Source: Silvimonas terrae
GTDB taxonomy: Bacteria; Pseudomonadota; Gammaproteobacteria; Burkholderiales; Chitinibacteraceae
Length of the DNA stretch: 64,000 nt
Assembly (NCBI RefSeq): GCF_014202765.1
Contig: NZ_JACHHN010000003.1
Span: forward strand, 186,001 to 250,000
Direction of reading: 5' to 3'
Positions within the stretch are counted from its first letter, which is position 1; each line of letters opens with the position of its first letter. Position numbers and translations under genes: made by a program. This document shows positions 26,259-34,987 of the stretch, one piece after another. Under the pieces are notes generated by a model, which was not told the DNA's origin, searched no databases, and worked only from the letters and a program-made list of their open reading frames with translations.

Positions 26259-27668
26259 GTGAGCCTGATTTCCAGCCAAGCCCGCTTTGTGGATGCAACG
26301 CAAGGCCAATCCTGGCAAGGTAGTGCACTGGCAGAACGCATCGCCACCGTAGCGCAAGAATTGCAAACCATGCCACCGGGCCTGATCTTGCTACCGGTGC
26401 CCTGGACCGTGGATACCGTGTGCCGCTACCTGGCCGGGCTCAGTCAGCGGCGGGCACTGGCACTGCTGGACCCCGATATCGACCCCGCAACAGTGGCAGA
26501 ACTGGCCGCACGGTTTGCCCCGGCCGGGCTGTGGTTCCCGGACACCGCGCTGCCTGCGCCGCCCGGTTACCGCAACACCGCTTGCGGCTGGATCAGGCAA
26601 AGCCCCGCAGCTGCGGTCCACCCCGATCTGGCCCTGCTGTTGACCACGTCTGGTTCCACCGGCGCTGCGCGCATGGTCCGGCTGGGCTATCAAGGGGTTC
26701 TGGCCAATGCCGACGCCATCGTGCAGGCGCTGGAGATCACCGCGCAAGACATCGCACTGACCAGCCTGCCCTTTCACCTGGGCTATGGGCTGTCTGTCCT
26801 CAATAGCCACCTGCGGGCAGGTGCCACTGTCGTGATCAGTGCCGCGCCAGTGATCGGTGCGGAATTCTGGGCCGCGTTCGAGCGCTATGGCGCCACCTCC
26901 TTCGCAGCGGTATCGCATACCTATGACTTGCTCACCCGCCTGCACTGGACCCCGGCCAGCCATCCGACCCTGCACACACTCACCCAGTCTGGTAGCCGCA
27001 TGCGGCCGGAGCTGGTCGCGCAGCTCGCCACTGCGCTACCCGTCGGCGGCCGTTTCCTGCAGATGTACGGGCAAACCGAAGCCACGGCGCGCATGGTGGT
27101 GCTGCCTGCCGCGCAGTGGTCCCGCAAGGCTGGCGCCGTGGGTCTGGCCATACCGGGCGGGCGCTTGTCCATCCGCACGGAGACCGGTGAAGAAACGACA
27201 GGCGCCCAGACCGTGGGCGAAGTCATTTTCCGGGGTCCTAGCGTCATGCTGGGTTATGCCGATCACGACACTGATCTGGCCCGTGGAGATGACTGCCACG
27301 GCGTATTGCACACCGGAGATGTCGGGCGGTTTGATGAAGAGGGCTATCTCTACCTGGAAGGCCGTCTCAAGCGCATGGCCAAACTGTTTGGCCTGCGCAT
27401 CAACCTGGATGCCGTAGAGCGGCTGGCCTGCGATGCCGGCGCAGAAGGCGTGGCCGCTGTATCACGCAACGATGAAGCCATTGTGCTGTGGTGCGAAGGC
27501 GCGCACGCAGACCTGGAACACCTTTCACGCACCGTCGCAGAACGCTTGCGGGTGAACCACCGGGGCGTAGAGGCCCGCACCATTGAAAAACTGCCGCTGC
27601 TGCGCAACGGCAAGATCGATTACCGCACCTTGACCCGTAACGCAGACAACGGCGTGGCCAAGTCATGA
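26259..27668 (+). CDS. AMP-forming acyl-CoA/acyl-ACP ligase
   Basis: This 469-residue ANL-family adenylating enzyme starts at GTG 26259 with AAGGGGTG upstream. Motifs: P-loop 'LLTTSGSTGAARM', 'QMYGQTEATARM', 'GVLHTGDVGRFDEEGYLYLEGRLKRMAKLFGLRINLDAVE' region, and C-terminal 'LLRNGKIDYR' with the catalytic Lys. It would load a carboxylic acid onto CoA or the operon's ACP. In known thiocarboxylate pathways an acyl-AMP made by such a ligase is the acceptor for sulfur from a carrier protein, which is a possible role here (inference). Confidence 0.88.
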   Translation: MSLISSQARFVDATQGQSWQGSALAERIATVAQELQTMPPGLILLPVPWTVDTVCRYLAGLSQRRALALLDPDIDPATVAELAARFAPAGLWFPDTALPAPPGYRNTACGWIRQSPAAAVHPDLALLLTTSGSTGAARMVRLGYQGVLANADAIVQALEITAQDIALTSLPFHLGYGLSVLNSHLRAGATVVISAAPVIGAEFWAAFERYGATSFAAVSHTYDLLTRLHWTPASHPTLHTLTQSGSRMRPELVAQLATALPVGGRFLQMYGQTEATARMVVLPAAQWSRKAGAVGLAIPGGRLSIRTETGEETTGAQTVGEVIFRGPSVMLGYADHDTDLARGDDCHGVLHTGDVGRFDEEGYLYLEGRLKRMAKLFGLRINLDAVERLACDAGAEGVAAVSRNDEAIVLWCEGAHADLEHLSRTVAERLRVNHRGVEARTIEKLPLLRNGKIDYRTLTRNADNGVAKS

Positions 27669-28930
27669 TTCGCACCCTTTTCCCTCTGGTGGGTAATGTT
27701 CCGGCCGAGGCCATCGTGGCCCGGCTGGCCGGCAGCAATGGCCACCCGTTGCAACTGGCCGACCCGCGCATGCTGGATTTTCTGGGCGACGTCGGGCAAC
27801 GGCTGTGTCTTCCTGCCAGAGCGCGCCTTTATCCTGAACTGGGGGCGCTGGGAGTATGGCTACGCAAGCGCCATCTTGAGGCCACAATACAACGGCTGGA
27901 GGACATCACCGGCGTACTGCGCTTTGCGCGCGGGCTGGTTTTTCACGTGGCCCCCGGTAATGCCGACACCGTGTTTGTCTATTCCTGGGTATTGGCGGCC
28001 CTTGCCGGCAATCACAATATTGTCCGCATCTCGACGCGCGGCGGCGACACCCTGCAAGCGATTCTGGCCGTATTGCAAGAGGCGCTGGCCCAGGCAGACC
28101 CCATCGTGGCGGCGACCCAAAGCATCGTCAGTTACGATCACACAGACCTTGCCAGCACGGCGGTGTTCTCCCTCGCCTGTGATTTGCGCGTGCTGTGGGG
28201 CGGTGATGCCGCGATTAACGACATTCGCCAGGCCCCTTTGCAACCCGCTGCGCGGGATGTTGTTTTTCCCAACCGGTCATCGTTTGCAACGATCAACACC
28301 GCTGGCTGGCTCAGCGCGCCTCCCGCCCGGCAGAAACAGGCAGTCGAGGCCTTTCATACCGATGCCTATCTGTTCGGCCAGGCCGCCTGCGCCTCCCCCG
28401 GTACGCTGTTCTGGGTGGGTGATGTCGCGGCGACCCGGACGGCGCAGGCCCACTTTACCGATTTGCTTCGCCACACCGTGAGCGCACGCGGCCCCCAGGC
28501 CGATGCAGCCATGGTGATCCAGAAACAGGTGGCGACTTACGGCCTGGCGGTAGAAAACATCGCTCGTGAAATCACGGTCGTCTGCAATGAAATCACAACC
28601 GTGCAACTGGCCGCACCGCCACGCTTGCCCCGGCGCTGGCTGGGTACAGGGGTGTTTGTGCATTGGCGGCTGGATCGGCTGCAAGACCTGCTGCCCTTGC
28701 TGAAACGCCAGGACCAGACGCTGACCTGGTTCGGTTTTGAGTACGCCGAACTTGACGCCTTTGCCCGTCAACTGGCGGGGAAAGGGATAGATCGCATCGT
28801 CCCGCTTGGCCACGCGCTGGATTTTTCCCCCATCTGGGATGGCTACGATCTCCTGCGGGAATTCACACGGCTGGTCACGATCAACCCGCCACAAACTGCG
28901 GAGAACCAGCATGACTCACAGCGTCATTGA
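27665..28930 (+). CDS. LuxC-like acyl-CoA/acyl-ACP reductase
   Basis: This 421-residue protein belongs to the LuxC family (aldehyde-dehydrogenase-like fold): 'VFHVAPGNADTVFVYSWVLAAL', 'VRISTRGGDTLQAIL', 'DLRVLWGGDAAINDIRQ', and the acyl-accepting Cys242 in 'GQAACASPGTLFW'. LuxC takes the acyl chain from LuxE and reduces it with NADPH to a fatty aldehyde. It overlaps the ligase gene by 4 bp and the MoeB-like gene by 20 bp, so it is firmly part of the operon. Confidence 0.87.
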   Translation: MIRTLFPLVGNVPAEAIVARLAGSNGHPLQLADPRMLDFLGDVGQRLCLPARARLYPELGALGVWLRKRHLEATIQRLEDITGVLRFARGLVFHVAPGNADTVFVYSWVLAALAGNHNIVRISTRGGDTLQAILAVLQEALAQADPIVAATQSIVSYDHTDLASTAVFSLACDLRVLWGGDAAINDIRQAPLQPAARDVVFPNRSSFATINTAGWLSAPPARQKQAVEAFHTDAYLFGQAACASPGTLFWVGDVAATRTAQAHFTDLLRHTVSARGPQADAAMVIQKQVATYGLAVENIAREITVVCNEITTVQLAAPPRLPRRWLGTGVFVHWRLDRLQDLLPLLKRQDQTLTWFGFEYAELDAFARQLAGKGIDRIVPLGHALDFSPIWDGYDLLREFTRLVTINPPQTAENQHDSQRH

Positions 28931-30050
28931 ACTCACTCCGGAAGACGCCTGGCAGCGCCAGCAATCAGGTGCAATCTTGCTGGACGTGCGTGAAGAAGGC
29001 GAACGTGCCGCCGGGATGGCGGTGGGCGCGGTTGGGGTCAGCCAGCAAACACTGCAGCACACGCCGGCAAACTGGCTGGCCAATTGCAGCACGCCGGTCA
29101 TGTTGATCTGCGCGGCGGGCAAACGATCGCACGCGTGTGGGGAGGCCCTCATCGCCCAGGGCTACACCCGGATTTTCTCGGTCAAGGGGGGCACCACGGC
29201 CTGGCAAGCGGCTGGCCTGCCCATGACAGCCCCTGCCGTGGATGAGGATTTTCTGTCGCGGTATTCCCGCCATTTGCGCCTGCCCGAGGTAGGTTTGGCG
29301 GGGCAGCGCAAACTGGCATCCGCCAAAGTGGCCCTGATTGGTGCTGGCGGCCTGGGCTCGCCTGCGGCCTTGTACCTGGCCGCTGCCGGGATCGGCACCA
29401 TCACCCTGATTGATGATGACCTGGTAGATCGCAGTAATCTGCAGCGCCAGGTCTTGCACCGCAATGCGGATATCGGCACACCCAAGGTTGAGTCCGGGCG
29501 CCGGACACTCCACGCCCTGAACCCCTCTATCACCGTTGAACCTGTGCGCGCCCGTTTGCAGGCAGACAATGTAGAAACCTTGTTGGCCGGCCATGATGTG
29601 GTCATTGACGGTACAGACAACTTTGCCACGCGTTACCTGGTCAATGACGCCTGCGCGCACCTTGGCTTGCCCATGGTCTACGGTGCGGTACAAGGTTTTG
29701 AAGGCCAGGTCAGCGTGTTCTGGCCCGGACAGCCTGGTGGCAGTTGCTACCGCTGCCTGTTTCCCGACCCGCCGCCTCCCGAATTTGCCCCCAACTGCGC
29801 CGAGGCCGGCGTACTGGGTGTCCTCCTTGGCATTATCGGGCTGTTACAAACGGCCGAGGCCATCAAACTACTGCTAGGTCTGGGTGAGTCGCTCTCGGGC
29901 ATCTTGTTGCAGTTTGATGCGCTGAGCATGCGCTTTAACCGGATCAAACTCTTGCGCGACCCGGATTGCCCCACCTGCGGGCAAGGCACGCAACACCACG
30001 CCTACCAGGATTTGCCGCAGGTCTGCGCAAGCGACCAGATGCCCCGCTAA
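28911..30050 (+). CDS. Rhodanese-MoeB/ThiF fusion (sulfur-carrier activating enzyme)
   Basis: This 379-residue protein has an N-terminal rhodanese domain (residues ~1-108) with persulfide Cys67 in 'ICAAGKRS', then a MoeB/ThiF E1-like domain with the nucleotide loop 'ALIGAGGLGSPAALYLAAAG', 'GTDNFATRYLVNDAC', conserved Cys296 in 'NCAEAG', and zinc CxxC pairs at 279/282 and 353/356. The E1 part adenylates the C-terminal Gly of the MoaD-like carrier, and the rhodanese part supplies sulfur. The rhodanese is N-terminal, opposite to MOCS3/Uba4. ATG 28911 follows GGAG. It is the last gene of the operon. Confidence 0.88.
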   Translation: MTHSVIELTPEDAWQRQQSGAILLDVREEGERAAGMAVGAVGVSQQTLQHTPANWLANCSTPVMLICAAGKRSHACGEALIAQGYTRIFSVKGGTTAWQAAGLPMTAPAVDEDFLSRYSRHLRLPEVGLAGQRKLASAKVALIGAGGLGSPAALYLAAAGIGTITLIDDDLVDRSNLQRQVLHRNADIGTPKVESGRRTLHALNPSITVEPVRARLQADNVETLLAGHDVVIDGTDNFATRYLVNDACAHLGLPMVYGAVQGFEGQVSVFWPGQPGGSCYRCLFPDPPPPEFAPNCAEAGVLGVLLGIIGLLQTAEAIKLLLGLGESLSGILLQFDALSMRFNRIKLLRDPDCPTCGQGTQHHAYQDLPQVCASDQMPR

Positions 30051-30079
30051 ACAACGCCCGCAGCGCCTTATAAGTACAG

Positions 30080-30928
30080 TCATGCCGGGTCTGTGGTCGG
30101 GGGAGTTAAAAACGACAACCCCGCTGGCTGGTGGATGACACCGGGCACGTTGTCTGCCCCGCTCTCGTCTTTGAGGGCGACACCCGTCAATTGCCGTTGC
30201 TGCGCCTGGGTCAGCAGATAATCCAGCCGCCACGCTGCTTCGGCGTAACTCATGCCGCCGTGGCGGATATTGGAAATACAATTGCGTTCGGCATCGCTCA
30301 TGCCCACGCGCGGCATCCAGCTGATGTAGATTCCCATGCTGTCGGGCGAACTCAGGCCGGGGCGCTCGCCAATCAAGACCACCACCAGCCGCGTGCGCAG
30401 CAGGCTGCCCACTTCATCACCCACGGCGACACGGCCTTGCTGCACGATGGTCAGCGGGGCCTGATGCCAGCCGTGCGCGGCCAGCCGGGTTTGCAGGGCG
30501 GCCAGAAACGGCACGGCATTGGTGGCAATGGCCAGGGCAGACAAGCCGTCGGCAATCACAAAACCGATGTCATACAACGGCGCATTATGGGGAGTGTCTA
30601 CCCCCGTCAGCGCTGCGCGTGAGTCCTCGCTCAGCCGCCGGCCCAGGTCGGGCCGTTGCAGATAGGTCAGTCTGTCCGGGGCGGCGCTGTGCAAAATGTG
30701 GCTCTCTGGCGCGCCGGGGATGTCTGTGGCGATCAATTGCTGCTGCAGTTGTGTGGCGTCCAGCGCCTGGTGGACGGCATCGCGCGCCTGGGCGTGCGCC
30801 AGTTGAAACGCCAGTTGGGCGTGGGTGGGCAAACTGACCCCGGCACGGCCCAGGGCAATGCGGGCGGAGGTAAACCGCCGCAGCGTCTGCCACGGGTTTT
30901 CAGTGACTGGAGAGGTCGCGCGGGCCAT
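30080..30928 (-). CDS. eutC: Ethanolamine ammonia-lyase small subunit
   Basis: This 282-residue protein is the light chain of the adenosylcobalamin-dependent enzyme that splits ethanolamine into acetaldehyde and ammonia. Motifs include 'FTSARIALGRAG', 'IVIADGLSA'-type 'FVIADGLSALAIATNAVPFL', 'LVVVLIGERPGLSSPDSMGIY' and 'RNCISNIRHGGMSYAEAAWRL'. It follows eutB by 24 bp. Only the minimal enzyme, permease and regulator are present: no microcompartment shell genes and no eutA reactivase, pointing to the short non-compartment type of ethanolamine use. Confidence 0.95.
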   Translation of the reverse strand: MARATSPVTENPWQTLRRFTSARIALGRAGVSLPTHAQLAFQLAHAQARDAVHQALDATQLQQQLIATDIPGAPESHILHSAAPDRLTYLQRPDLGRRLSEDSRAALTGVDTPHNAPLYDIGFVIADGLSALAIATNAVPFLAALQTRLAAHGWHQAPLTIVQQGRVAVGDEVGSLLRTRLVVVLIGERPGLSSPDSMGIYISWMPRVGMSDAERNCISNIRHGGMSYAEAAWRLDYLLTQAQQRQLTGVALKDESGADNVPGVIHQPAGLSFLTPPTTDPA

Positions 30929-30952
30929 GGTTGTGCTCTGTTGGGTTCAAAT

Positions 30953-32344
30953 TCAGTTCAGACGCCGCAGCGCCTCGCCAAACACGGGGGGCAAGCCTTC
31001 ATGCAATCTGAACTGCGGATCGGCGCTGAAAATCTGTGTCTGCTGCAACCAGGCTTCAAATTCCGGTGCGGGGCGCAGGCCGAGTACCCGCCGCACATAC
31101 AGGGCATCGTGGAACGAGGTGGTCTGGTAATTGAGCATGATGTCGTCCGAGCCTGGAATACCCATCACAAAATTGCAGCCGGCCGTGGCCAGCAAGGTCA
31201 GCAGGTTGTCCATATCGTTCTGGTCGGCTTCCGCGTGGTTGGTGTAGCACACGTCGCAGCCCATGGGCAGACCCAGCAATTTGGCGCAGAAATGGTCTTC
31301 CAGCCCGGCGCGGATAATCTGTTTGCCGTCGTACAGATATTCCGGGCCAATAAACCCGACCACGGTGTTGACCAGCAGCGGCTTGAATTTGCGCGCCACG
31401 GCATAAGCACGCGCCTCGCAGGTTTGCTGGTCGATGCCGTGGTGCCCGTTGGCCGATAACGCGCTGCCCTGCCCGGTCTCGAAATACATCACGTTGTCTC
31501 CCACCGTGCCGCGCTGGAGGGAGAGTGCCGCGCTGCGCGCCTCGGCCAGCAATGCCAGATCAATGCCGAAACTGTGGTTGGCGGCCTGGGTGCCGGCAAT
31601 CGACTGGAACACCAGATCCACCGGTGCCCCCCGCTCAATGGCGGCAATCGTGTTGGTCACGTGCGTCAATACGCAAGACTGGGTGGGAATCTGATAACGG
31701 CTGATGATCTGATCCATCATGCTGACCAGGTTCATCACCTGCGGCACGTTGTCGGTAGCCGGGTTGATGCCGAATACGGCATCACCGCAGCCGTACAACA
31801 AACCATCCAGCAAACTGGCGGCAATGCCGGTGGCGTCGTCTGTGGGGTGATTGGGCTGTAGACGCGTGGACAAGCGCCCTTCCAGCCCAATGGTGCTTCT
31901 GAATGCGGTCACCACCCGGCATTTTCTGGCGACCAGAATCAGGTCCTGGTTGCGCATGATCTTGCTCACCGCTGCGGCCATTTCCGGCGTGATGCCGGCG
32001 GCTGTTGCGGCCAGCACCTCACTGGTCACCTCATCACTGAGTAACCAGTTACGAAAATCCCCCACGGTCAGATGGCTGATGGCGGCAAAGGCCGCTGCAT
32101 CATGGTCGTCGATGATCAGCCGGGTGACTTCATCGCTTTCATAGGGCACCAGCGGCTGTTCCAGAAAAACGCGCAGCGGCAGTTCCGCCAGCGTCATCTG
32201 CGCGACCACGCGTTGCTCTGCGCTGGCCGCCGCCAACCCCGCCAGCATGTCGCCGGAACGCAGCGGGGTGGCTTTGCCCAGCAGGTCTTTCAAATCCGCA
32301 AACTGGTGGGTGATCGGCCCGACCGTATGACTGAACTGCGGCAC
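30953..32344 (-). CDS. eutB: Ethanolamine ammonia-lyase large subunit
   Basis: This 463-residue catalytic heavy chain shows 'QFADLKDLLGKATPLRSGDMLAGLAA' near the N-terminus, 'SRYQIPTQSCVLTHVTNT', 'IAGTQAANHSFGIDLALLAEA', and 'YLYDGKQIIRAGLEDHFCAKLLGLPMGCDVCYTNHAEADQ'-region residues typical of EutB. GTG 32344 is chosen: AAGGAAG lies 6 bases before it and length then matches EutB (about 453). The enzyme needs B12, whose synthesis genes begin 5 kb away. Confidence 0.95.
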   Translation of the reverse strand: MPQFSHTVGPITHQFADLKDLLGKATPLRSGDMLAGLAAASAEQRVVAQMTLAELPLRVFLEQPLVPYESDEVTRLIIDDHDAAAFAAISHLTVGDFRNWLLSDEVTSEVLAATAAGITPEMAAAVSKIMRNQDLILVARKCRVVTAFRSTIGLEGRLSTRLQPNHPTDDATGIAASLLDGLLYGCGDAVFGINPATDNVPQVMNLVSMMDQIISRYQIPTQSCVLTHVTNTIAAIERGAPVDLVFQSIAGTQAANHSFGIDLALLAEARSAALSLQRGTVGDNVMYFETGQGSALSANGHHGIDQQTCEARAYAVARKFKPLLVNTVVGFIGPEYLYDGKQIIRAGLEDHFCAKLLGLPMGCDVCYTNHAEADQNDMDNLLTLLATAGCNFVMGIPGSDDIMLNYQTTSFHDALYVRRVLGLRPAPEFEAWLQQTQIFSADPQFRLHEGLPPVFGEALRRLN

Positions 32345-32404
32345 AAACGGCTTCCTTGTCGCCCGCACCCTCTGGCGAGGGTGCGGATGGTGATAAACAC
32401 GGCG

Positions 32405-33793
32405 TTACGAGGCGGCTTCCTGCGCGACTTCCGGTGCCACGTACATGGCATTGGCGCGGCGCTGGCCGGTGAGCAGAAAGTAAGCGTAGCCCAGTGCCAG
32501 GAACACGACAAAGATGCCAAAAATCAGCAAGTTGTAGTAGATCATGGTCGCCATGCAGATCATGGCACCAAACAAGGCAAACGCCGGAAAATACGGATAC
32601 AGCGGGGCCCGGAATGGTCGGGCCAGCGCAGCTTCAGTCCGGCGCAGTTTAAACAGGCTCAGCATGCTCAGGATATACATCAAGATCGCCCCGAACACCG
32701 ACATGGTGACGATATTGGCCGTCAGCGTTTGCCCGCCCAGCGTGAGTAACTGATCGCTGTAGATGGCCGCAATGCCGATCACACCACCCGCAATAATGGC
32801 CCGGTGCGGCGTCTTGAAGCGCGGATGCACTTTGGCAAAGTACGCGGGCAAATACGCCTCGCGGGATAGCGCAAAAATCTGGCGGGAATACCCCAGAATA
32901 ATGCCGTGGAACGAGGCCACCAGCCCAAACAGACCCAACCACACCAGCATATGCAGCCAGTCGCTATGCGGGCCGACAATCAGTTTCATGGCCTGCGGTA
33001 ACGGATCATTGATGTTGGATAGTTTGGTCCAGTCTCCCGCGCCACCGGCAAACAGCATCACGCCGATAGCCAGCACCACCAGCGTCAGAATACCGGCGAT
33101 ATAGGCAATAGGGATGGAGCGTTTGGGGTCTTTGGCTTCTTCCGCCGCCATGGCCACGCCTTCAATGGCCAGGAAAAACCAGATCGCAAACGGAATCGCC
33201 GCAAACATCCCCGGAATGGCCGCCAGCGAGAAATGATCGCTGCCCGCCCAGCCGCCTTTGACAAAATTGGCGGTAGAAAACCCCGGCGACACCACGCCCA
33301 TAAACACCAGCAGTTCGAAGATGGCCAGCACGGTGACAAACAACTCAAAGGTCGCCGCAATCTGTACGCCCACAATGTTGAGCCCCATAAACAGCAGATA
33401 CGCGCCCACCGCCGCGTGTTTGGGGTCGATATTGGGGAACTGCACGTTCAGATACGCGCCAATGGCCAGCGCAATGGCCGGCGGCGCAAACACAAACTCG
33501 ATCAACGTCGCCACCCCGGCCAGATAGCCGCCAGTGGGGCCAAAGGCGCGTTTGCTATATGCAAACGGGCCGCCGGCGTGCGGGATAGAGGTGGTCAGTT
33601 CAGTAAAACTGAAAATAAACGTGGCATACATGGCCGCGATAAAGAGCGCGGTAATGGTAAAACCCAACGTGCCTGCCGATGCCCAGCCGTAGCTCCAGCC
33701 AAAATACTCGCCAGAGATAACCAGCCCAACGGCAATGCCCCACAACTGCCACGTGCTCAGAACGGGTCTGAGACCGGATGCTGATGCTTCCAT
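32405..33793 (-). CDS. eat: Ethanolamine permease (APC family)
   Basis: This 462-residue protein has about 12 membrane segments and the amino acid-polyamine-organocation pattern ('GIAVGLVISGEYFGWSYGWASAG', 'SIPHAGGPFAYSKRAFGPTGGY', 'AIPFAIWFFLAIEGVAMAAEEAKDP'). The wording of these blocks and the eutBC neighbourhood point to the ethanolamine:proton symporter. ATG 33793 follows AGGAG by 6 bases. It is 60 bp upstream of eutB and probably cotranscribed. Confidence 0.9.
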   Translation of the reverse strand: MEASASGLRPVLSTWQLWGIAVGLVISGEYFGWSYGWASAGTLGFTITALFIAAMYATFIFSFTELTTSIPHAGGPFAYSKRAFGPTGGYLAGVATLIEFVFAPPAIALAIGAYLNVQFPNIDPKHAAVGAYLLFMGLNIVGVQIAATFELFVTVLAIFELLVFMGVVSPGFSTANFVKGGWAGSDHFSLAAIPGMFAAIPFAIWFFLAIEGVAMAAEEAKDPKRSIPIAYIAGILTLVVLAIGVMLFAGGAGDWTKLSNINDPLPQAMKLIVGPHSDWLHMLVWLGLFGLVASFHGIILGYSRQIFALSREAYLPAYFAKVHPRFKTPHRAIIAGGVIGIAAIYSDQLLTLGGQTLTANIVTMSVFGAILMYILSMLSLFKLRRTEAALARPFRAPLYPYFPAFALFGAMICMATMIYYNLLIFGIFVVFLALGYAYFLLTGQRRANAMYVAPEVAQEAAS

Positions 33794-33880
33794 TGCATGC
33801 TCCTGTGCGATACCCGATGACGATCTTGCCAGCGTAAGACCCACCGCCCGCCAGACCCCAGACAACCCACTACTGACTGC

Positions 33881-33897
33881 GGGCACAACGCTTGCTT
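33881..33897 (+). promoter_or_regulatory. Candidate sigma-54 promoter upstream of eutR
   Basis: GGGCAC-AACGC-TTGCTT matches the -24/-12 form TGGCAC-N5-TTGCW with exact spacing and only the first base different. It lies in the 240-bp divergent gap between the permease gene and the regulator and points towards eutR. Ethanolamine is a nitrogen source, so RpoN control would be reasonable. One match in one gap is weak evidence. Confidence 0.35.
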
Positions 33898-34033
33898 GAA
33901 GAGGTTGTGATTGCCCTCGGCAACGAATATAGCAACGGGCAAAAAACGGCCGTTATCGAAAATCGGCAAAGATGACAAACACATGGCAATGCCCGTGTTT
34001 GCCGGATCGCCACGTGCAGGAGACACCTTGGTC

Positions 34034-34987
34034 ATGAGCCATTTAGCGACAATACCGGGTGATCCGGCGCCGCCCGCCCGGCGCACCATCGTTGCGCACG
34101 ATGTCGATGAACAGGCACAAAACCTGACCCATTGGGAGCAACGCTACGACCAGATCACCGCCGGGCGTTTTTGTGGCGTGCTGGACGAATGGTGCGCCAG
34201 CGATGTGCAGATCTTCCGCGAGCGCAATAGCTGCGCGCTGCATCAATCCTGCAATGTCCGGCCCGATGCGTTGTGGTTTGGCATTGAGGCGCACACGCGG
34301 GAGATGCGCATCAATGGCCGTCAGGTGGGGCCAGACCGCATCATGACCCGGCCCGGCCATCACCCGTTTGAACTGATGACGCCAGATGAGCATGAAATCC
34401 TGGGCATTGTGATCGGGCGCAGTACCTTGCTGGAAGCCGCCGAACAACAAGGTTGCCAGATCAATCTCTCTGGTCTGGCCGGGGCCGAACTCTTGCAAGT
34501 GGATCACCAGGCACTGGCGGCGTGCCGGCAACAGATCCAGCTCTTGCTCGCGGCAGAAGCGCCCGGCGCAGCGGCAACGCAGGCCGATCAGGTCATTGCT
34601 GCCCTGCTGGGCTTGCTCGACACCAGTTCCGCCGATACCCAAGCCTGCGCCAGCCTGGCGCGGCGGCGGCGCATTGTGCACGACGCCCATGAGTACGTGC
34701 TGCGTCACCAGGACGAACCCGTCACCGTACCCATGCTGTGCGAGCAACTGCATGTCAGCCGCCGCACCTTGCAATACTGTTTTGAGGATGTGCTGGGCAT
34801 CAGCCCGATGGCCTGCCTGCGCTATTTGCGGCTCAATGGCGTGCGCCGGCAACTGCTAAGTGGTGCGGGCGGCGAGTTACGTGTCGGGGACGTCGCCGCC
34901 GCCTGGGGCTTTCGCAATTTCAGCCAGTTTTCCTGTGACTACAAAAAACTGTTTGGCGAATCCCCCTCCAGCGCCTTGAAACCTTAA
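34034..34987 (+). CDS. eutR: AraC-family regulator of ethanolamine use (EutR-like)
   Basis: This 317-residue regulator has a ligand-sensing N-terminal part and a C-terminal AraC/XylS DNA-binding domain with two helix-turn-helices ('VTVPMLCEQLHVSRRTLQYCFEDVLGISPMACLRYLRLN', then 'RVGDVAAAWGFRNFSQFSCDYKKLFGESPSSAL'). EutR senses ethanolamine plus B12 in known systems; its divergent position from the permease-eutBC operon supports the same role. ATG 34034 is used (AGGAGA ~11 bases upstream); in-frame ATGs exist further upstream. The stop overlaps the convergent phosphatase-like gene by 4 bp. Confidence 0.85.
   Translation: MSHLATIPGDPAPPARRTIVAHDVDEQAQNLTHWEQRYDQITAGRFCGVLDEWCASDVQIFRERNSCALHQSCNVRPDALWFGIEAHTREMRINGRQVGPDRIMTRPGHHPFELMTPDEHEILGIVIGRSTLLEAAEQQGCQINLSGLAGAELLQVDHQALAACRQQIQLLLAAEAPGAAATQADQVIAALLGLLDTSSADTQACASLARRRRIVHDAHEYVLRHQDEPVTVPMLCEQLHVSRRTLQYCFEDVLGISPMACLRYLRLNGVRRQLLSGAGGELRVGDVAAAWGFRNFSQFSCDYKKLFGESPSSALKP

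Noticed and set aside
23869-30050. MoaD/MoeB-like genes as plain molybdopterin synthesis genes for the adjacent formate dehydrogenase
   Set aside because: They are separated by six acyl-metabolism genes and coupled to them by overlaps, no moaA, moaC or moaE is present, and the fdo operon is divergent. Kept only as an alternative.
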